The position numbers and the translations under genes are program-made. The notes below the pieces were generated by a model that did no database searches, was not told the DNA's origin, and was given only the letters and a program-made list of their open reading frames with translations. From Fabrea salina (Eukaryota; Ciliophora; Heterotrichea; Heterotrichida; Fabreidae): a stretch of 64,000 bases of DNA. Of the stretch, positions 1-8,826 are shown in pieces (position 1 is the first letter of the stretch; every line of letters begins with the position of its first letter). Location of the stretch: contig JALIHJ010000060.1 of assembly GCA_022984795.1 (NCBI GenBank), forward strand, positions 62,001 to 126,000, written 5' to 3'.

Positions 1-295
1 TAAGTTCCCATTCATTGCCTTCTACGAAGTCGTACTTAACTGTAAGGGAGTCTGTTTCTAGCATTTGAGCTGACTCTATTTGTCCTGAAATGTTAAGGTA
101 GAAGTAAGAGTCATCGGGCAGGAGTAATTGGGGTGTGGGAGGTCTTTTGTGGATTTCAAAGAGTTCCTGACCAGGAGCTTCTGACTGAAGTACAGAGTCT
201 TCTTCACCTGGCTGTTGGTATATGTTTGGGGATCCGTACACGTAGTCTTCTTTCTGTGGCAAGAACCGGTTAGGTCTTTCAGGGTCGTTTTCCAT
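1..295 (-). CDS. B9D1: B9 domain protein B9D1 (ciliary transition zone), 5' part only
   Basis: The reverse frame opens at ATG 295-293 and runs off the left edge, giving about 98 residues. After a 60-residue Pro/Gln-rich leader it reads FYLNISGQIESAQ, then VKYDFVEGNEWEL. This matches the start of the B9 domain of B9D1 (in animals, VNGQVESAQ followed by KYCFVYGQDW). B9D1 belongs to the MKS/B9 complex of the ciliary transition zone, together with B9D2 and MKS1. The rest of the B9 domain lies outside the window. The 51 nt between this ATG and the stop of the next gene are AT-rich. The B9 family call is firm; choosing B9D1 over B9D2 rests on the GQIESAQ signature. Confidence 0.85.
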   Translation of the reverse strand, partial: MENDPERPNRFLPQKEDYVYGSPNIYQQPGEEDSVLQSEAPGQELFEIHKRPPTPQLLLPDDSYFYLNISGQIESAQMLETDSLTVKYDFVEGNEWEL

Positions 296-346
296 TATAT
301 AGCGCCAATTTTTAGTAGTTACTTTCAAAGATTACAGTACTTACAA

Positions 347-1264
347 TTAAGGTTTGCGTGGGGAAACTTCGATCTTGAAGCTGCCCTGCAAAGCGTTGTT
401 GGCAACTTTTGTCATGTCCTTCAACACTTCAGAAGATAAATCTTCAAAAGGCTCTTCGAAATGGGGTCCGTACACAGTTCTATACAGGTCTTTGATGGGC
501 TCAGAAGTGAGTTTGGGTTTAGCTTTGCCTTTGAAGTAAGTAAGCACTTCTAAGTAGTGCTGGACAGCTAGTCTCAGAGCGTAATTGGGACGAATGGATT
601 TTGTAGGAAGGGGGAGTCCCGTTACAGGGGAGGTGTTTTTAGTTCTGAACCAGTTAGTAATGGCATTCCTTTCATAGGTATGGCCATCTGTAGTGAATAC
701 TGGGTCATGCATGAGTTCTTTAGAAATAGGACATACTAAGTAACTAGGTGGAGACTCAACTCCTATAAGCTCTTCTAAGTGTTTAGTGTCTTTGGGATTG
801 TTAGGGTTCAGTGTAGTAAAGATCCTTGTAGCAGGTCCAACAGGGACTCCCATAGTTTTGATGTCTTCTTTAGACAGAGTTCTAAGGTCTTCCAGAGTGC
901 ACTTGTTCGAAGTGAAGTTACTGTGGTAGTCTAGAAGTCCTAGGTTTTCTAAAAAGCTTTTTAAAGGGTCCTTTTTGTTGTCTTTCAAAAGTTGATTGAG
1001 TGTTTCAAGGGTAGTTTGTTCGGCAGAGTCAACTAAGGCTTCTAGGGCGATTCTTGCAGCGTTGAGTGTAGCTTCTTCTTCAGTTCTTCCGAACCCAGCA
1101 CAGATCTTTTTCTCACTTAGAAGAACATCAGTTTCGTAGCAGCGGTAAGCTTTTTCAACTTTATTCAAATTGATGTTAGAATCAGCGTAGTAAGCGCACA
1201 GAGCTTGCTCTAGCTCTTTGGCGTCTTTTTGGTAAAGCAACTGCTTAATGCTCAGCACCGACAT
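347..1264 (-). CDS. SAM and U-box domain protein, probable E3 ubiquitin ligase
   Basis: 305 aa, ATG at 1264, stop TAA. Residues about 20-75 resemble the C-terminal part of a double-stranded-RNA-binding fold (GFGRTEEEATLNAARIALEAL). Residues about 100-150 form a SAM domain (FLENLGLLDYHSNF, then LSKEDIKTMGV). A U-box follows at about 175-245: CPISKELMHDPV, then DGHTYERNAITNWF, then SPVTG, with the usual order of hydrophobic and Pro residues. U-box proteins bind E2 enzymes and transfer ubiquitin without zinc. A SAM plus U-box combination is seen in protists, but the substrate cannot be told. It lies 22 nt downstream of the next minus-strand gene. Confidence 0.85.
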   Translation of the reverse strand: MSVLSIKQLLYQKDAKELEQALCAYYADSNINLNKVEKAYRCYETDVLLSEKKICAGFGRTEEEATLNAARIALEALVDSAEQTTLETLNQLLKDNKKDPLKSFLENLGLLDYHSNFTSNKCTLEDLRTLSKEDIKTMGVPVGPATRIFTTLNPNNPKDTKHLEELIGVESPPSYLVCPISKELMHDPVFTTDGHTYERNAITNWFRTKNTSPVTGLPLPTKSIRPNYALRLAVQHYLEVLTYFKGKAKPKLTSEPIKDLYRTVYGPHFEEPFEDLSSEVLKDMTKVANNALQGSFKIEVSPRKP

Positions 1265-1286
1265 TTAAATATGATATTTAACGGTC

Positions 1287-1805
1287 TTAGAAAGTAATAC
1301 ATTTACCCTTTTTCTTACCATAACGGAGCTTTTCACTAAGCGCTAGTTTAAAAGCTGCGTCAAAAACTTGTTTAGAGGAGCATTTAGGCAAAAAGGCTTC
1401 GTAGCCTAATTCTGAACACAGGGACCATGCTTGGGTGTGGAGCACTTGGGAGTCTTCTAGTTCAACTAAAAGCACCGGAGTGTTGGGTGCGTTGCTTTTG
1501 AGTTCTCTGTGCCACTTGTTAGTCACTGAACTAAAAGAACGCTGACAGCTAAAACAAACTAGAATCACGTCTACTTCTGGGAAAAACTTTTCTCTGAAAA
1601 CTTGGTGTTTTTGCGTTCCAGAAGTGTCAACTATTTTAATTGCGATGTTGTGTGAGTAGACTGTGATGTTTGCAGTGTACTCTTCTAGGACTGTAGGAGT
1701 GTAGCTGTCTGAGTGAACTCCGTAGAGATACTCCTGGACTGCTTTGCTTTTGCCAATGTTTTGGTCGCCTACAAGGATCACACTGGCCTCTGCTTGGGCT
1801 TCCAT
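1287..1805 (-). CDS. Divergent Ras/Rho-type small GTPase with CAAX-like tail
   Basis: 172 aa. The P-loop GDQNIGKS near residue 13 fits GxxxxGK(S/T). Switch I carries an SYTPTV-like stretch. The G3 motif is DTSGT rather than DTAGQ, so the catalytic Gln is not in place. The NKxD base-specificity motif is not recognisable (VELED stands there), while SSK can serve as G5. The C terminus is polybasic (KKKGK) and ends CITF, a CAAX-like prenylation box, so membrane attachment is likely. Nucleotide binding or hydrolysis may be altered. Its ATG lies only 8 nt from the ATG of the divergent RCC1 gene. RCC1-type proteins can be GTPase exchange factors, but no functional link is shown. Confidence 0.8.
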   Translation of the reverse strand: MEAQAEASVILVGDQNIGKSKAVQEYLYGVHSDSYTPTVLEEYTANITVYSHNIAIKIVDTSGTQKHQVFREKFFPEVDVILVCFSCQRSFSSVTNKWHRELKSNAPNTPVLLVELEDSQVLHTQAWSLCSELGYEAFLPKCSSKQVFDAAFKLALSEKLRYGKKKGKCITF

Positions 1806-1813
1806 AATAAAAG
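1806..1813. promoter_or_regulatory. 8-nt divergent spacer (bidirectional start region)
   Basis: The 8 nt AATAAAAG are all that separates the ATG of the small GTPase (minus) from the ATG of the RCC1 gene (plus). Any core promoter must overlap the two coding regions. The next in-frame ATG of the RCC1 gene would remove its first blade. Confidence 0.6.
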
Positions 1814-3010
1814 ATGCTGAATAAACTAGTTAGGTCATTATCTACATACAAAGGACAGCTGTACACCTGGGGGTCCAATAAAGTGAGCTTAGGCTACAAA
1901 GTTTCCTCTACTTCTGTGTCTATTAGCCGCCCACGAGAATTAAGTGCCTTTGGACCAGGTACTGTGAAGAGCATAAGCATGGGCAACAACCACACTGCAG
2001 TAGTTGACCAGGAAGGCCACGTTTACACTTTTGGCAGAGGTGACTACGGCATGCTTGGCCACGACTCTGAACAAAAGGTTCTGCAGCCCAGAATGATTGA
2101 AAACCTTGCTAAGATTGACATGAAGATGACAGAAGTAGCAACAGGCGAGTTCCACACAGTGCTGTTAAGTGAAGAAGGCGACGTCTGGACTATGGGGTAC
2201 GGAGGAGAGCTCACAGGAGGACTTTGGAGGCAAATGTTTTCTCAAGGAGGAGGAGGCTTAGGCCACGGGGACAAAGAAAACAAGTTTGTGCCCACTCCTA
2301 TTGAGCGCCTTAAAGAGCACGACGACATAGTTAAGATCACAGCAGGGGCTTACCACTCAATGGCTTTAGGAGGCACAGGGCGGGTTTACGTGTGGGGCAA
2401 AGGAGAGTACGGGACTTTGGGCACAGGCAAGAACGTTAACTACTTGTCACCAGTGCCGAATCCCTTTTTCGACGACATTTTGGAAAACGACAGTTTGAAA
2501 CCAGTAGACATGAAGTCATGCAACTACTACTCAAGTATAGTTTTGGAGGACGGAAGAACATTTGGCTGGGGACGCAACGATGACGGACAACTAGGAATAG
2601 GTACTAGTGTAGGAGTAGATATGTACGAAAGCGAAAAGTGGCCTATACAAGCTGGGGCAGATCTAGAAACTTCAAAAGTCAAACAAATCGAAACGGGTGA
2701 AAACATCTGTATTTACTTGACAGAAGACAACGAAGTCTACATAGCAGGACTTAAGTTGTGGTGGCACCCCAAAAAGCTAAACAAGCCAGAACAAGGAGAA
2801 GTGACCAGTGTGTTCGCAGGGTCTAGGTTTGCAGGGTACGTTATTGACCAAAAAGACGTTTACTTCATAGGAAGTATGTTTTCTGGAAAGGATGTGGAAG
2901 AGATCGTCGACTTAAGGATTTGGAAGGTGAAGCCAGAAGTCTTTGGAGACAAAAAGGTAGAAAAAATTGGAGGCTCTTACAAGAATAATTACTGCTTCTT
3001 AATAGACTAA
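1814..3010 (+). CDS. RCC1-like beta-propeller protein
   Basis: 398 aa with about seven RCC1 repeats. Recognisable blades are GQLYTWGSN, GHVYTFGRGDYGMLGHD, GDVWTMGYGG with an insertion before GGGLGHGD, GRVYVWGKGEYGTLGTG, GRTFGWGRNDDGQLGIG, and weaker EVYIAGL and DVYFIGS repeats. It is a single-domain seven-bladed propeller without other modules. RCC1 proteins act as exchange factors for Ran or as scaffolds. Conservation is too general to call it Ran-GEF. The start at 1814 is needed to keep blade 1. The tubulin acetyltransferase ATG follows the stop by 12 nt on the same strand. Confidence 0.85.
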   Translation: MLNKLVRSLSTYKGQLYTWGSNKVSLGYKVSSTSVSISRPRELSAFGPGTVKSISMGNNHTAVVDQEGHVYTFGRGDYGMLGHDSEQKVLQPRMIENLAKIDMKMTEVATGEFHTVLLSEEGDVWTMGYGGELTGGLWRQMFSQGGGGLGHGDKENKFVPTPIERLKEHDDIVKITAGAYHSMALGGTGRVYVWGKGEYGTLGTGKNVNYLSPVPNPFFDDILENDSLKPVDMKSCNYYSSIVLEDGRTFGWGRNDDGQLGIGTSVGVDMYESEKWPIQAGADLETSKVKQIETGENICIYLTEDNEVYIAGLKLWWHPKKLNKPEQGEVTSVFAGSRFAGYVIDQKDVYFIGSMFSGKDVEEIVDLRIWKVKPEVFGDKKVEKIGGSYKNNYCFLID

Positions 3011-3022
3011 GATAATTTGAAA

Positions 3023-3778
3023 ATGGAATTTCCATTTGATGTTCGTAGAATACTGCGACCAGACTCGAGCGGCATTTCAGTGGTGTTTTCTAGAGAAGCA
3101 AGGGCCCCCTCGCGAGAACTAAGTATGATAATAGACAACATGGGGTCAGCCAGTGCCAGAGCTCAGAGACTCGGAAGCATCATCACGACTTCAGTTAGGT
3201 TTTTCAGTTTGAGCGACAACAAACTTTACTTCAAAGTTCAAGACAACAAAGTCTTGGGTTTCTTGAAAACAGGCACCAAAAACTTGTTTTATACAGACGA
3301 GCACGGCAGGATGAAAGAAATCACGCCTTTGTGCTTGCTGGACTTTTACGTCCATGAAGCTGTCCAAAGATCGGGGTTCGGCAAAGAACTCTATGAAGCT
3401 ATGCTTGCTTACGAAAGAACCTCGCCCAACAAAATAGCTATTGACAGGCCCTCTCCTAAACTGATTAGCTTTATGCGCAAGCACTACAACCTAAGTAGTT
3501 ACATTCCTCAAAACAACAACTATGTGATATATAGAGAGTACTTCGCGGTATGGAATATTTAGTAGCCACATTACGTAACTCCACAAGTGACCTATAAACC
3601 AGAAACTCAAAACCCAGAAACTTACAACCCAGAAACTTACAAACCAGAACCCATTAGAGAAGAGTCTGCTCAGCCAAGACCTAATAACTACCGGCCTTCT
3701 CCTCCCTGGGCAACAACTACTTACAACTATAAAACTACTTCTTCTGACTACGGGTCTTATTTGCAAAGAGGTTACTAA
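3023..3778 (+). CDS. ATAT1: Alpha-tubulin N-acetyltransferase (ATAT1/MEC-17 family)
   Basis: GNAT-fold enzyme that acetylates Lys40 of alpha-tubulin in the microtubule lumen, as in cilia. It begins MEFPFDV at ATG 3023. Family signatures are LDFYVHEAVQRSGFGKELY (acetyl-CoA loop), KIAIDRPSPKLISFMRKHYNL and a conserved end ...VIYREYFA. At 3548 the frame meets GTATGGAATATTTAG followed by TAG. The reading frame after the double TAG (3566-3778) stays in phase and looks coding: a Pro/Tyr-rich tail with PETYN/PETYK repeats. Its TAA interlocks with the stop of the convergent neighbour. I propose join(3023..3547,3566..3778), 245 aa, with an 18-nt intron. The alternative is a 180-aa protein ending VWNI at 3562. 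The enzyme call is firm; the tail is moderately supported. Confidence 0.85.
3548..3565 (+). other. Candidate atypical 18-nt intron in ATAT gene
   Basis: GTATGGAATATTTAGTAG. The first 15 nt match the local intron pattern (GTA start, A at position 10, AG at 14-15), but removing 15 nt leaves an immediate TAG. Removing 18 nt keeps phase and joins the enzyme domain to a coding-like tail. GTAT instead of GTAA and a length of 18 make it unusual here. Confidence 0.45.
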
Positions 3779-5025
3779 TTAAACCTTTGGCCTACTTTGG
3801 TAGCTACTGGCTTGTCGTACTTTTGGCGGTTAACATCTTCTTTCCACTCAAGTAAGTTTTTGGGCTTCGTAGAAAGGTTTAACTGGTAGGTGTTGGCTTC
3901 TTGAGAAGTAAGGACATTGTGCCTGTAGTCGCCAATACTGAGGACGCTTCTTTTAGGCTGTTCTTTGTCAAACAAAAAACTTCTTTTTTGGTCCTGTCTT
4001 AAAGTAGAGTAGCCTTGTTTAGTAGTAAATCCGTCTTCCTGGGGTTTTTCTGGGTTAGTTTGCATCCAAGCAGGGGCAAGGTCTGAAACGTTTCTTAGGT
4101 TATTCCCTTTTTTAGACTTGTCGAAAGGTCCATACCTGCCTAGTCTTTTTTGGCGGTTTCTAGAACGAGGACTTACAGTGATCCAGCCTGAAATGCGGCT
4201 GAGCAAAGTAATCGTGCCGTCATAACCTGGGGCTTTAGTTACATCGCTGTCTTTGACTAGACTAGTTTTCCTAACGTTGAACCATTCAGGGCCATCTGAA
4301 GAGGTATTTTGGGGGTCAGCTGTATCAGGTTTGTCGTAAGTGGTTTTTCGAGGGTTGAAGAGTTGACTTTGCTTCACTAGTGGAGTGTTTCTGGTTTTGA
4401 ACCAGTCAGGACTTTCTGGAGAAGCGTCGTGGCAGTCAAGAAACGGTTCATGTTTAGGAATAGAACCTAGACGCGGCAAGTTCTTAGATTCTTCTTGGAC
4501 TGAATCTCTGACCTTAAACCAGTCAGGTGCTTGTTTAGAAACGTTATGGACTTCGACGTAAGGCTTTTTGTGGATGCTTTGAACTCTTCTTTTTTGCAGA
4601 AAGGCTTCAGCAGTTTGCACTGGGTTTGCTTGCTTGTCTTGAAGAGGCTCGTTGGAGTCGATGCTCCTCCTGAGATAAGTGCCTTCTGAGGCTTGTCTGA
4701 GTAAGGGTTACTGAGCAACTTGTTTGGAGCGAGCTATTTTAGTAGTGCTGAGGGAGTTGATTGAGTTCAAGTAGTGCTGGTCCAAGACTGTGGACCTGTT
4801 GACGTACATGCCTGGTTTGTAGCCCGAAGTCCTTATAAAAGGCGCTGAAGGCTTAACGTTTACTTCGGATTCTGGGTGGGGGTTCCTTTCCATGATAGTA
4901 GCTGCGTTTCCTGGTTCAGCTATGTGGGTTTTGAACCTAGTAGGTTGGTGTTTGCTTACCTCTCCTGAAACAAAACTAGATAAAGTAGGTCCGTCCCTAA
5001 GACGGTGGGGAAGGTGTTGAGTCAT
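3775..5025 (-). CDS. Unknown protein with repeated PDWFxxR motifs
   Basis: Exons complement(join(3775..4696,4712..5025)), 411 aa, stop TAG. The 15-nt intron contains an in-frame TAA and splices QVAQ to QASEGTYL, so both parts form one protein. The protein is basic, polar and low in hydrophobics, with no membrane segment. A short motif recurs: APDWFKVRDS, SPDWFKTRNT, GPEWFNVRKT and a weaker APAWMQTN, spaced about 40-80 residues apart. Each is followed by a Lys/Ser-rich linker. Such short periodic motifs in a disordered protein suggest a repetitive binding partner, for instance a microtubule or axonemal lattice, but I do not recognise the family. Its stop interlocks with that of the ATAT gene. 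Confidence 0.75.
4697..4711 (-). other. 15-nt intron (PDWF-repeat gene)
   Basis: Minus-strand sequence GTAACCCTTACTCAG, with A at position 10. It carries an in-frame TAA if retained. Removal restores one continuous frame (phase 2). Confidence 0.92.
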
Positions 5026-5141
5026 TTTTGTTTAGATTATATAAGCCTTCACGGGTAATTAGTTTCTAGAAGCTAAGTATTTATGACTAATTTGTGTGAC
5101 TCTAAGCTGAAAATAGACAACGTTGATTATACAACTTAAAG
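5026..5141. promoter_or_regulatory. 116-nt divergent intergenic region
   Basis: AT-rich spacer between the ATGs of the PDWF-repeat gene (minus) and the TMEM131-like gene (plus). It holds a TATATAAG-like stretch near 5035-5044. It is the second-longest spacer between divergent starts in the window. No open frame of note is seen. Confidence 0.45.
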
Positions 5142-8100
5142 ATGATGGCTTTAGTATTGGTGTTTACTCTGGTATCGGGACAGATGTTCGAGATATCCGG
5201 AGTCAAAGAAAAACGAGGCAAAGAACATGCCAAATCTGCAATAGCCGGACTAGTAAGTGCTGAGGATAAGGTTGGGTCTTCCAATATCCTTTCAATGACT
5301 CCTTCGCAAATGGACTTTGGACCTGTGGCACTTTACACACTCAAAAAAACCAGTGTAGTAGTTAAGAACTCAGCCGAACACCCTGTGGACCTTTTAGGAG
5401 CTGACTCAGAAGACGCCCAATTCAAAGTCCTCAACTTCCAAAACAAGTCTCTTCTTCCAGGAACCCAAACAATCTTGCAAGTCTTGTTTGTACCCGAAAA
5501 ACTAGGAACTCAATCTACTTACTTGATCCTCAAAACAGATTATGGGGACCTCTTCTATAAGGCTGCAGGAACTGGCACAAAGAACCCTTACGAGGTACAA
5601 CCTATAGAGGTAGAAAGTGTTCTGGGGTCCCAAGAGCCCTCACAGCTGGAGCTCCACAACCCCTTTGATACTGAGATCCAAGTAGACCAGGTTTTTAGTT
5701 CTGACCCAAGTGTGTTCATTGAAATGACTCACGTAGTTGAGGAAACTGCTTGGAAAATTCTTCCCCAAGAAACCAAAAGTATTGTGAACGTCAACTTTAG
5801 GTACGATAAGGAAGGAACTTATTACTCCAAACTCCACGTTAAGTTATCCGGCAACCATCTAATCATACCTATCAAAGTGACACTTCTGAGACCTGGACTC
5901 CAACTGACCCCTGATTTTGTTTACTTTGGAATACTTTCGCAGCCCAACTTGCCTTACAAGGTACCTCTTTACGCCCGAAACACTGGGAAAGACCCTATCA
6001 AGATAAAAAACATAGTGCTTCCTAAGTCACTGGACTACCTTGAAATATACTCTAACACTAGTGTGGTGGTTCCTTCTGCGCAGCAAACCCAAATAGGTTC
6101 ACTAGTTTTTTACCCTATAGAAGAAGGCGACTTCCAAGGAACTTTGAAAGTACAGACTAACGACACCGACATCAACTTAGAGTACCGAGCTGTGGTTTAC
6201 TTTGACTTGATTGAGTACAACCACAACGACACCGTGTTCAAGTGCGGAGTTAACCAAGAAAAAGAAGTCAACATTATCAACAGGTTCAGCAGCGACATTT
6301 GGCTTGAAAGTTCAGAATCAGATGACGAGGGCATAGCTGTGGACTCCTTTCCCACCTGGATGAAGCCTGGCGAAAAAGTCCCTATAAAGCTCAAAGTGTT
6401 GACTTGGAAGAAAGGAGTGTCTCACGTTAAGCTGTTCACAAGTTTAGGTCCCTTGCCTTTAAAGATTTCTGTTGAGGACACAAGTTTCAGTATACTCAAA
6501 GTAGAGGAAGACTCAGAGACTTTTTCAAAAACCCTTGACTTTGGTCCTTTGGAGCTTCGGAAAACAAGGACTCAGAAGTTTGCTATTCTGAATCGAGGGA
6601 ACTCTCCTTTGGTTTTGAAGTCAGTTAACTTCCCACATAACACTTACGCTCATTTTCACTCTGTGAAAGCAAAGTCCCCAAGAACTCCTCTCTTAGAGAT
6701 CCAGCCTAACGAAAAAACCTACTTCGACATTTCTGTAATCCCTACAGAAGCATCTAGGTCACTCAATTTGAAAATAAACTTTGCAGACGAAGTTTACAAT
6801 ATCCCTATTACTTACGAAGTAGTTAAAGGGAGTGTGTTTGCTTACTCTGTAGAGTTTCCCAGAGCTTTTTCAGGCGTCACTCACGAAAAGCCCCTGGTGA
6901 TCTTTAACAACTACACAAGTGACTTAAACATCCAAAAAGTCACTACTGACCATAACTACATGACTGTGGAGCTGTACCATCAAATCATTCCTAAAGGCAA
7001 AAAAGTAGTTGCAGGGACTGTGAAGGTTCACGTTAACTTGCACAACATTCCTGAGTACCACCAAGACTTTTCCAAAGGACTCAGTTACGGTGAAATCCGC
7101 ATGTGGAACGAGAAAAAACGCGAGTGGAGTGAAGGCGAGTTAGGAGGAACAGTCAGGATATTCACTGACATTTCTGGGGAAATCGATGTAGGGGTCAAGG
7201 TCCACCTAAAAAAACCCTTACTTAGTTTATCCAAACTCAATTGGGGCAACCCAGAAACCAACTCTAAAGTAGAACGAACTGTCAAGATCGAAAACCCCAC
7301 TGAGCACCCTTTGCAAGTTCAGTTGTTCTTAGACGTTTCAAACCAAATAGAAACCCTTAAAAAAGAATGTGCTTACGGAACGAACTACCTAGACCACGAG
7401 GAGTTCGAAAACATGAGTCCAGGGAAAGAACGCCAATGCGGAGTTTTTTCTCAGGAAGAAATCAAAGGAATCATCAGCAAGCGCCCTCTACCGCATATTC
7501 CGATTCCACTGCACAAAGCTTCTGTGCTTGAAAAACTCAAGAACTCTTGGAACTTCCAAACAAAGAACTTCTTTATGAAGCCCAAAACTTTAGGTCCTGA
7601 GTGTGGGTGCAACGAAGACATAGCTTTTTACCTGAACAAAAACGAGTTTGTGATTCCTGGAATGTCTTCAGGAGAAGTAGGGCCTATTTACTTTCTGCCT
7701 ACTCAACAAACTTTTTACAACGCAACTTTGGTTCTGAGGAACAACCTTACTTACATAGAAACTATTCCTTTAAAGGTTCAAGCTTATTCGCCTAAGCTGT
7801 CTTTTGTTAGGCTTAAGTCTTATACTTCTAAGGGCTCTAGTTTACAACTCAAAGAAACCAGTTCGAAAAGGGAGATTTCCCAACTAAGCATTAAGATTTC
7901 CTTAGACGAGTTGCACAGATCTATCCATCAAATAATGTACTCAAACCCACACCCAGTTATCATTAGAGGTTTCGAAATAGAAAATCAAGGAGTTACTCCT
8001 GTCAGCATAAAAAGCTTCTTGCTCAACGGGTTTGCTTGTAACTACGCAGGAGTCTCTATTCCAGATTGCACAACTCCTATTTCAGTTAGCCCAGGCAAAA

Positions 8101-8825
8101 CCCAAGAAATACTTGTTTACTACTACCCTAACTTCGTAACGACTATGGAGCAGCTGGACTTGTGGATAGTTACTGAACACAACATCTTCAGTATGCCCTT
8201 AGAAGTTAGAATGCCTAAAGAAGTTTCTTCTTACTCAGGCATCAGTGCAAACATCTTAGGTATGAGCAAAACCGCCAAGTCTTCAGTTTGTTCTATTGCA
8301 ATAGTTATCTTTTTGTATATGATATTTTCTGTTTACAAGCACTCCAAAGTCAAAAGGATCCTAGTTACATCCATTACTTTGCTCAACCATCCTTTCAAGG
8401 TTAGGAAACGCAGTGCTTACAGCCCACCCATCATTCAAGCCAAAAAGCCAGTTAGTGTAGTAAAGCCTCCTCAGCCCTCTCCCCCGCCACCTGCTCCTGA
8501 GCCCGAACTCCCAGTTCCCGAAACTTCCAAACCTAAAAAGATCCGAGTCAAAAAAACCATGGACAACACCCTTATCCAAAAAGTAGACCAGCTAGCACAT
8601 TCCAAAGTTCCTAAGGTTCCAGAGGCTAGTTCCCACGTGATAGCAACCAACAAACTTTTACTTCAGAAAAAGAAAAAGACCCTTAAAACTGAGGAACCCA
8701 CTGCTAACACTCAAGAAAGCTACGTGACTAGCGAAGACGAACAAGACTTTCTGCTAGACGACTACAAGCAAAAAAACGAACTCTTTTCAAGGTGGAGTTT
8801 TGGACACTACGAGTCTATAGACTAA
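5142..8825 (+). CDS. TMEM131-like single-pass membrane protein
   Basis: 1227 aa, starting at the first of two tandem ATGs (5142). Residues 1-14 (MMALVLVFTLVSGQ) look like a signal peptide. Repeated Ig-like/ASH (PapD-like) beta modules follow, starting with a block of the type MDFGPVALYTLKK...VKNSAEHPVDL, then VPEKLGTQSTYLILKT. The module FKCGVNQEKEVNIINRFSSDIWL is also typical of the TMEM131 family. A single transmembrane helix lies at about 1050-1067 (AIVIFLYMIFSVY). The 160-residue tail is Lys- and Pro-rich, with a PPPPAPEPELP stretch. In animals TMEM131 sits in the ER/Golgi and helps secretory cargo such as procollagen. The ciliate cargo is unknown. Its TAA is separated by one base from the stop of the opposite gene. 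Confidence 0.8.
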   Translation: MMALVLVFTLVSGQMFEISGVKEKRGKEHAKSAIAGLVSAEDKVGSSNILSMTPSQMDFGPVALYTLKKTSVVVKNSAEHPVDLLGADSEDAQFKVLNFQNKSLLPGTQTILQVLFVPEKLGTQSTYLILKTDYGDLFYKAAGTGTKNPYEVQPIEVESVLGSQEPSQLELHNPFDTEIQVDQVFSSDPSVFIEMTHVVEETAWKILPQETKSIVNVNFRYDKEGTYYSKLHVKLSGNHLIIPIKVTLLRPGLQLTPDFVYFGILSQPNLPYKVPLYARNTGKDPIKIKNIVLPKSLDYLEIYSNTSVVVPSAQQTQIGSLVFYPIEEGDFQGTLKVQTNDTDINLEYRAVVYFDLIEYNHNDTVFKCGVNQEKEVNIINRFSSDIWLESSESDDEGIAVDSFPTWMKPGEKVPIKLKVLTWKKGVSHVKLFTSLGPLPLKISVEDTSFSILKVEEDSETFSKTLDFGPLELRKTRTQKFAILNRGNSPLVLKSVNFPHNTYAHFHSVKAKSPRTPLLEIQPNEKTYFDISVIPTEASRSLNLKINFADEVYNIPITYEVVKGSVFAYSVEFPRAFSGVTHEKPLVIFNNYTSDLNIQKVTTDHNYMTVELYHQIIPKGKKVVAGTVKVHVNLHNIPEYHQDFSKGLSYGEIRMWNEKKREWSEGELGGTVRIFTDISGEIDVGVKVHLKKPLLSLSKLNWGNPETNSKVERTVKIENPTEHPLQVQLFLDVSNQIETLKKECAYGTNYLDHEEFENMSPGKERQCGVFSQEEIKGIISKRPLPHIPIPLHKASVLEKLKNSWNFQTKNFFMKPKTLGPECGCNEDIAFYLNKNEFVIPGMSSGEVGPIYFLPTQQTFYNATLVLRNNLTYIETIPLKVQAYSPKLSFVRLKSYTSKGSSLQLKETSSKREISQLSIKISLDELHRSIHQIMYSNPHPVIIRGFEIENQGVTPVSIKSFLLNGFACNYAGVSIPDCTTPISVSPGKTQEILVYYYPNFVTTMEQLDLWIVTEHNIFSMPLEVRMPKEVSSYSGISANILGMSKTAKSSVCSIAIVIFLYMIFSVYKHSKVKRILVTSITLLNHPFKVRKRSAYSPPIIQAKKPVSVVKPPQPSPPPPAPEPELPVPETSKPKKIRVKKTMDNTLIQKVDQLAHSKVPKVPEASSHVIATNKLLLQKKKKTLKTEEPTANTQESYVTSEDEQDFLLDDYKQKNELFSRWSFGHYESID

Positions 8826-8826
8826 G

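Noticed and set aside
3017-3022. TTG start two codons before the tubulin acetyltransferase ATG
   Set aside because: ATG 3023 begins MEFPFDV, the usual start of this family.
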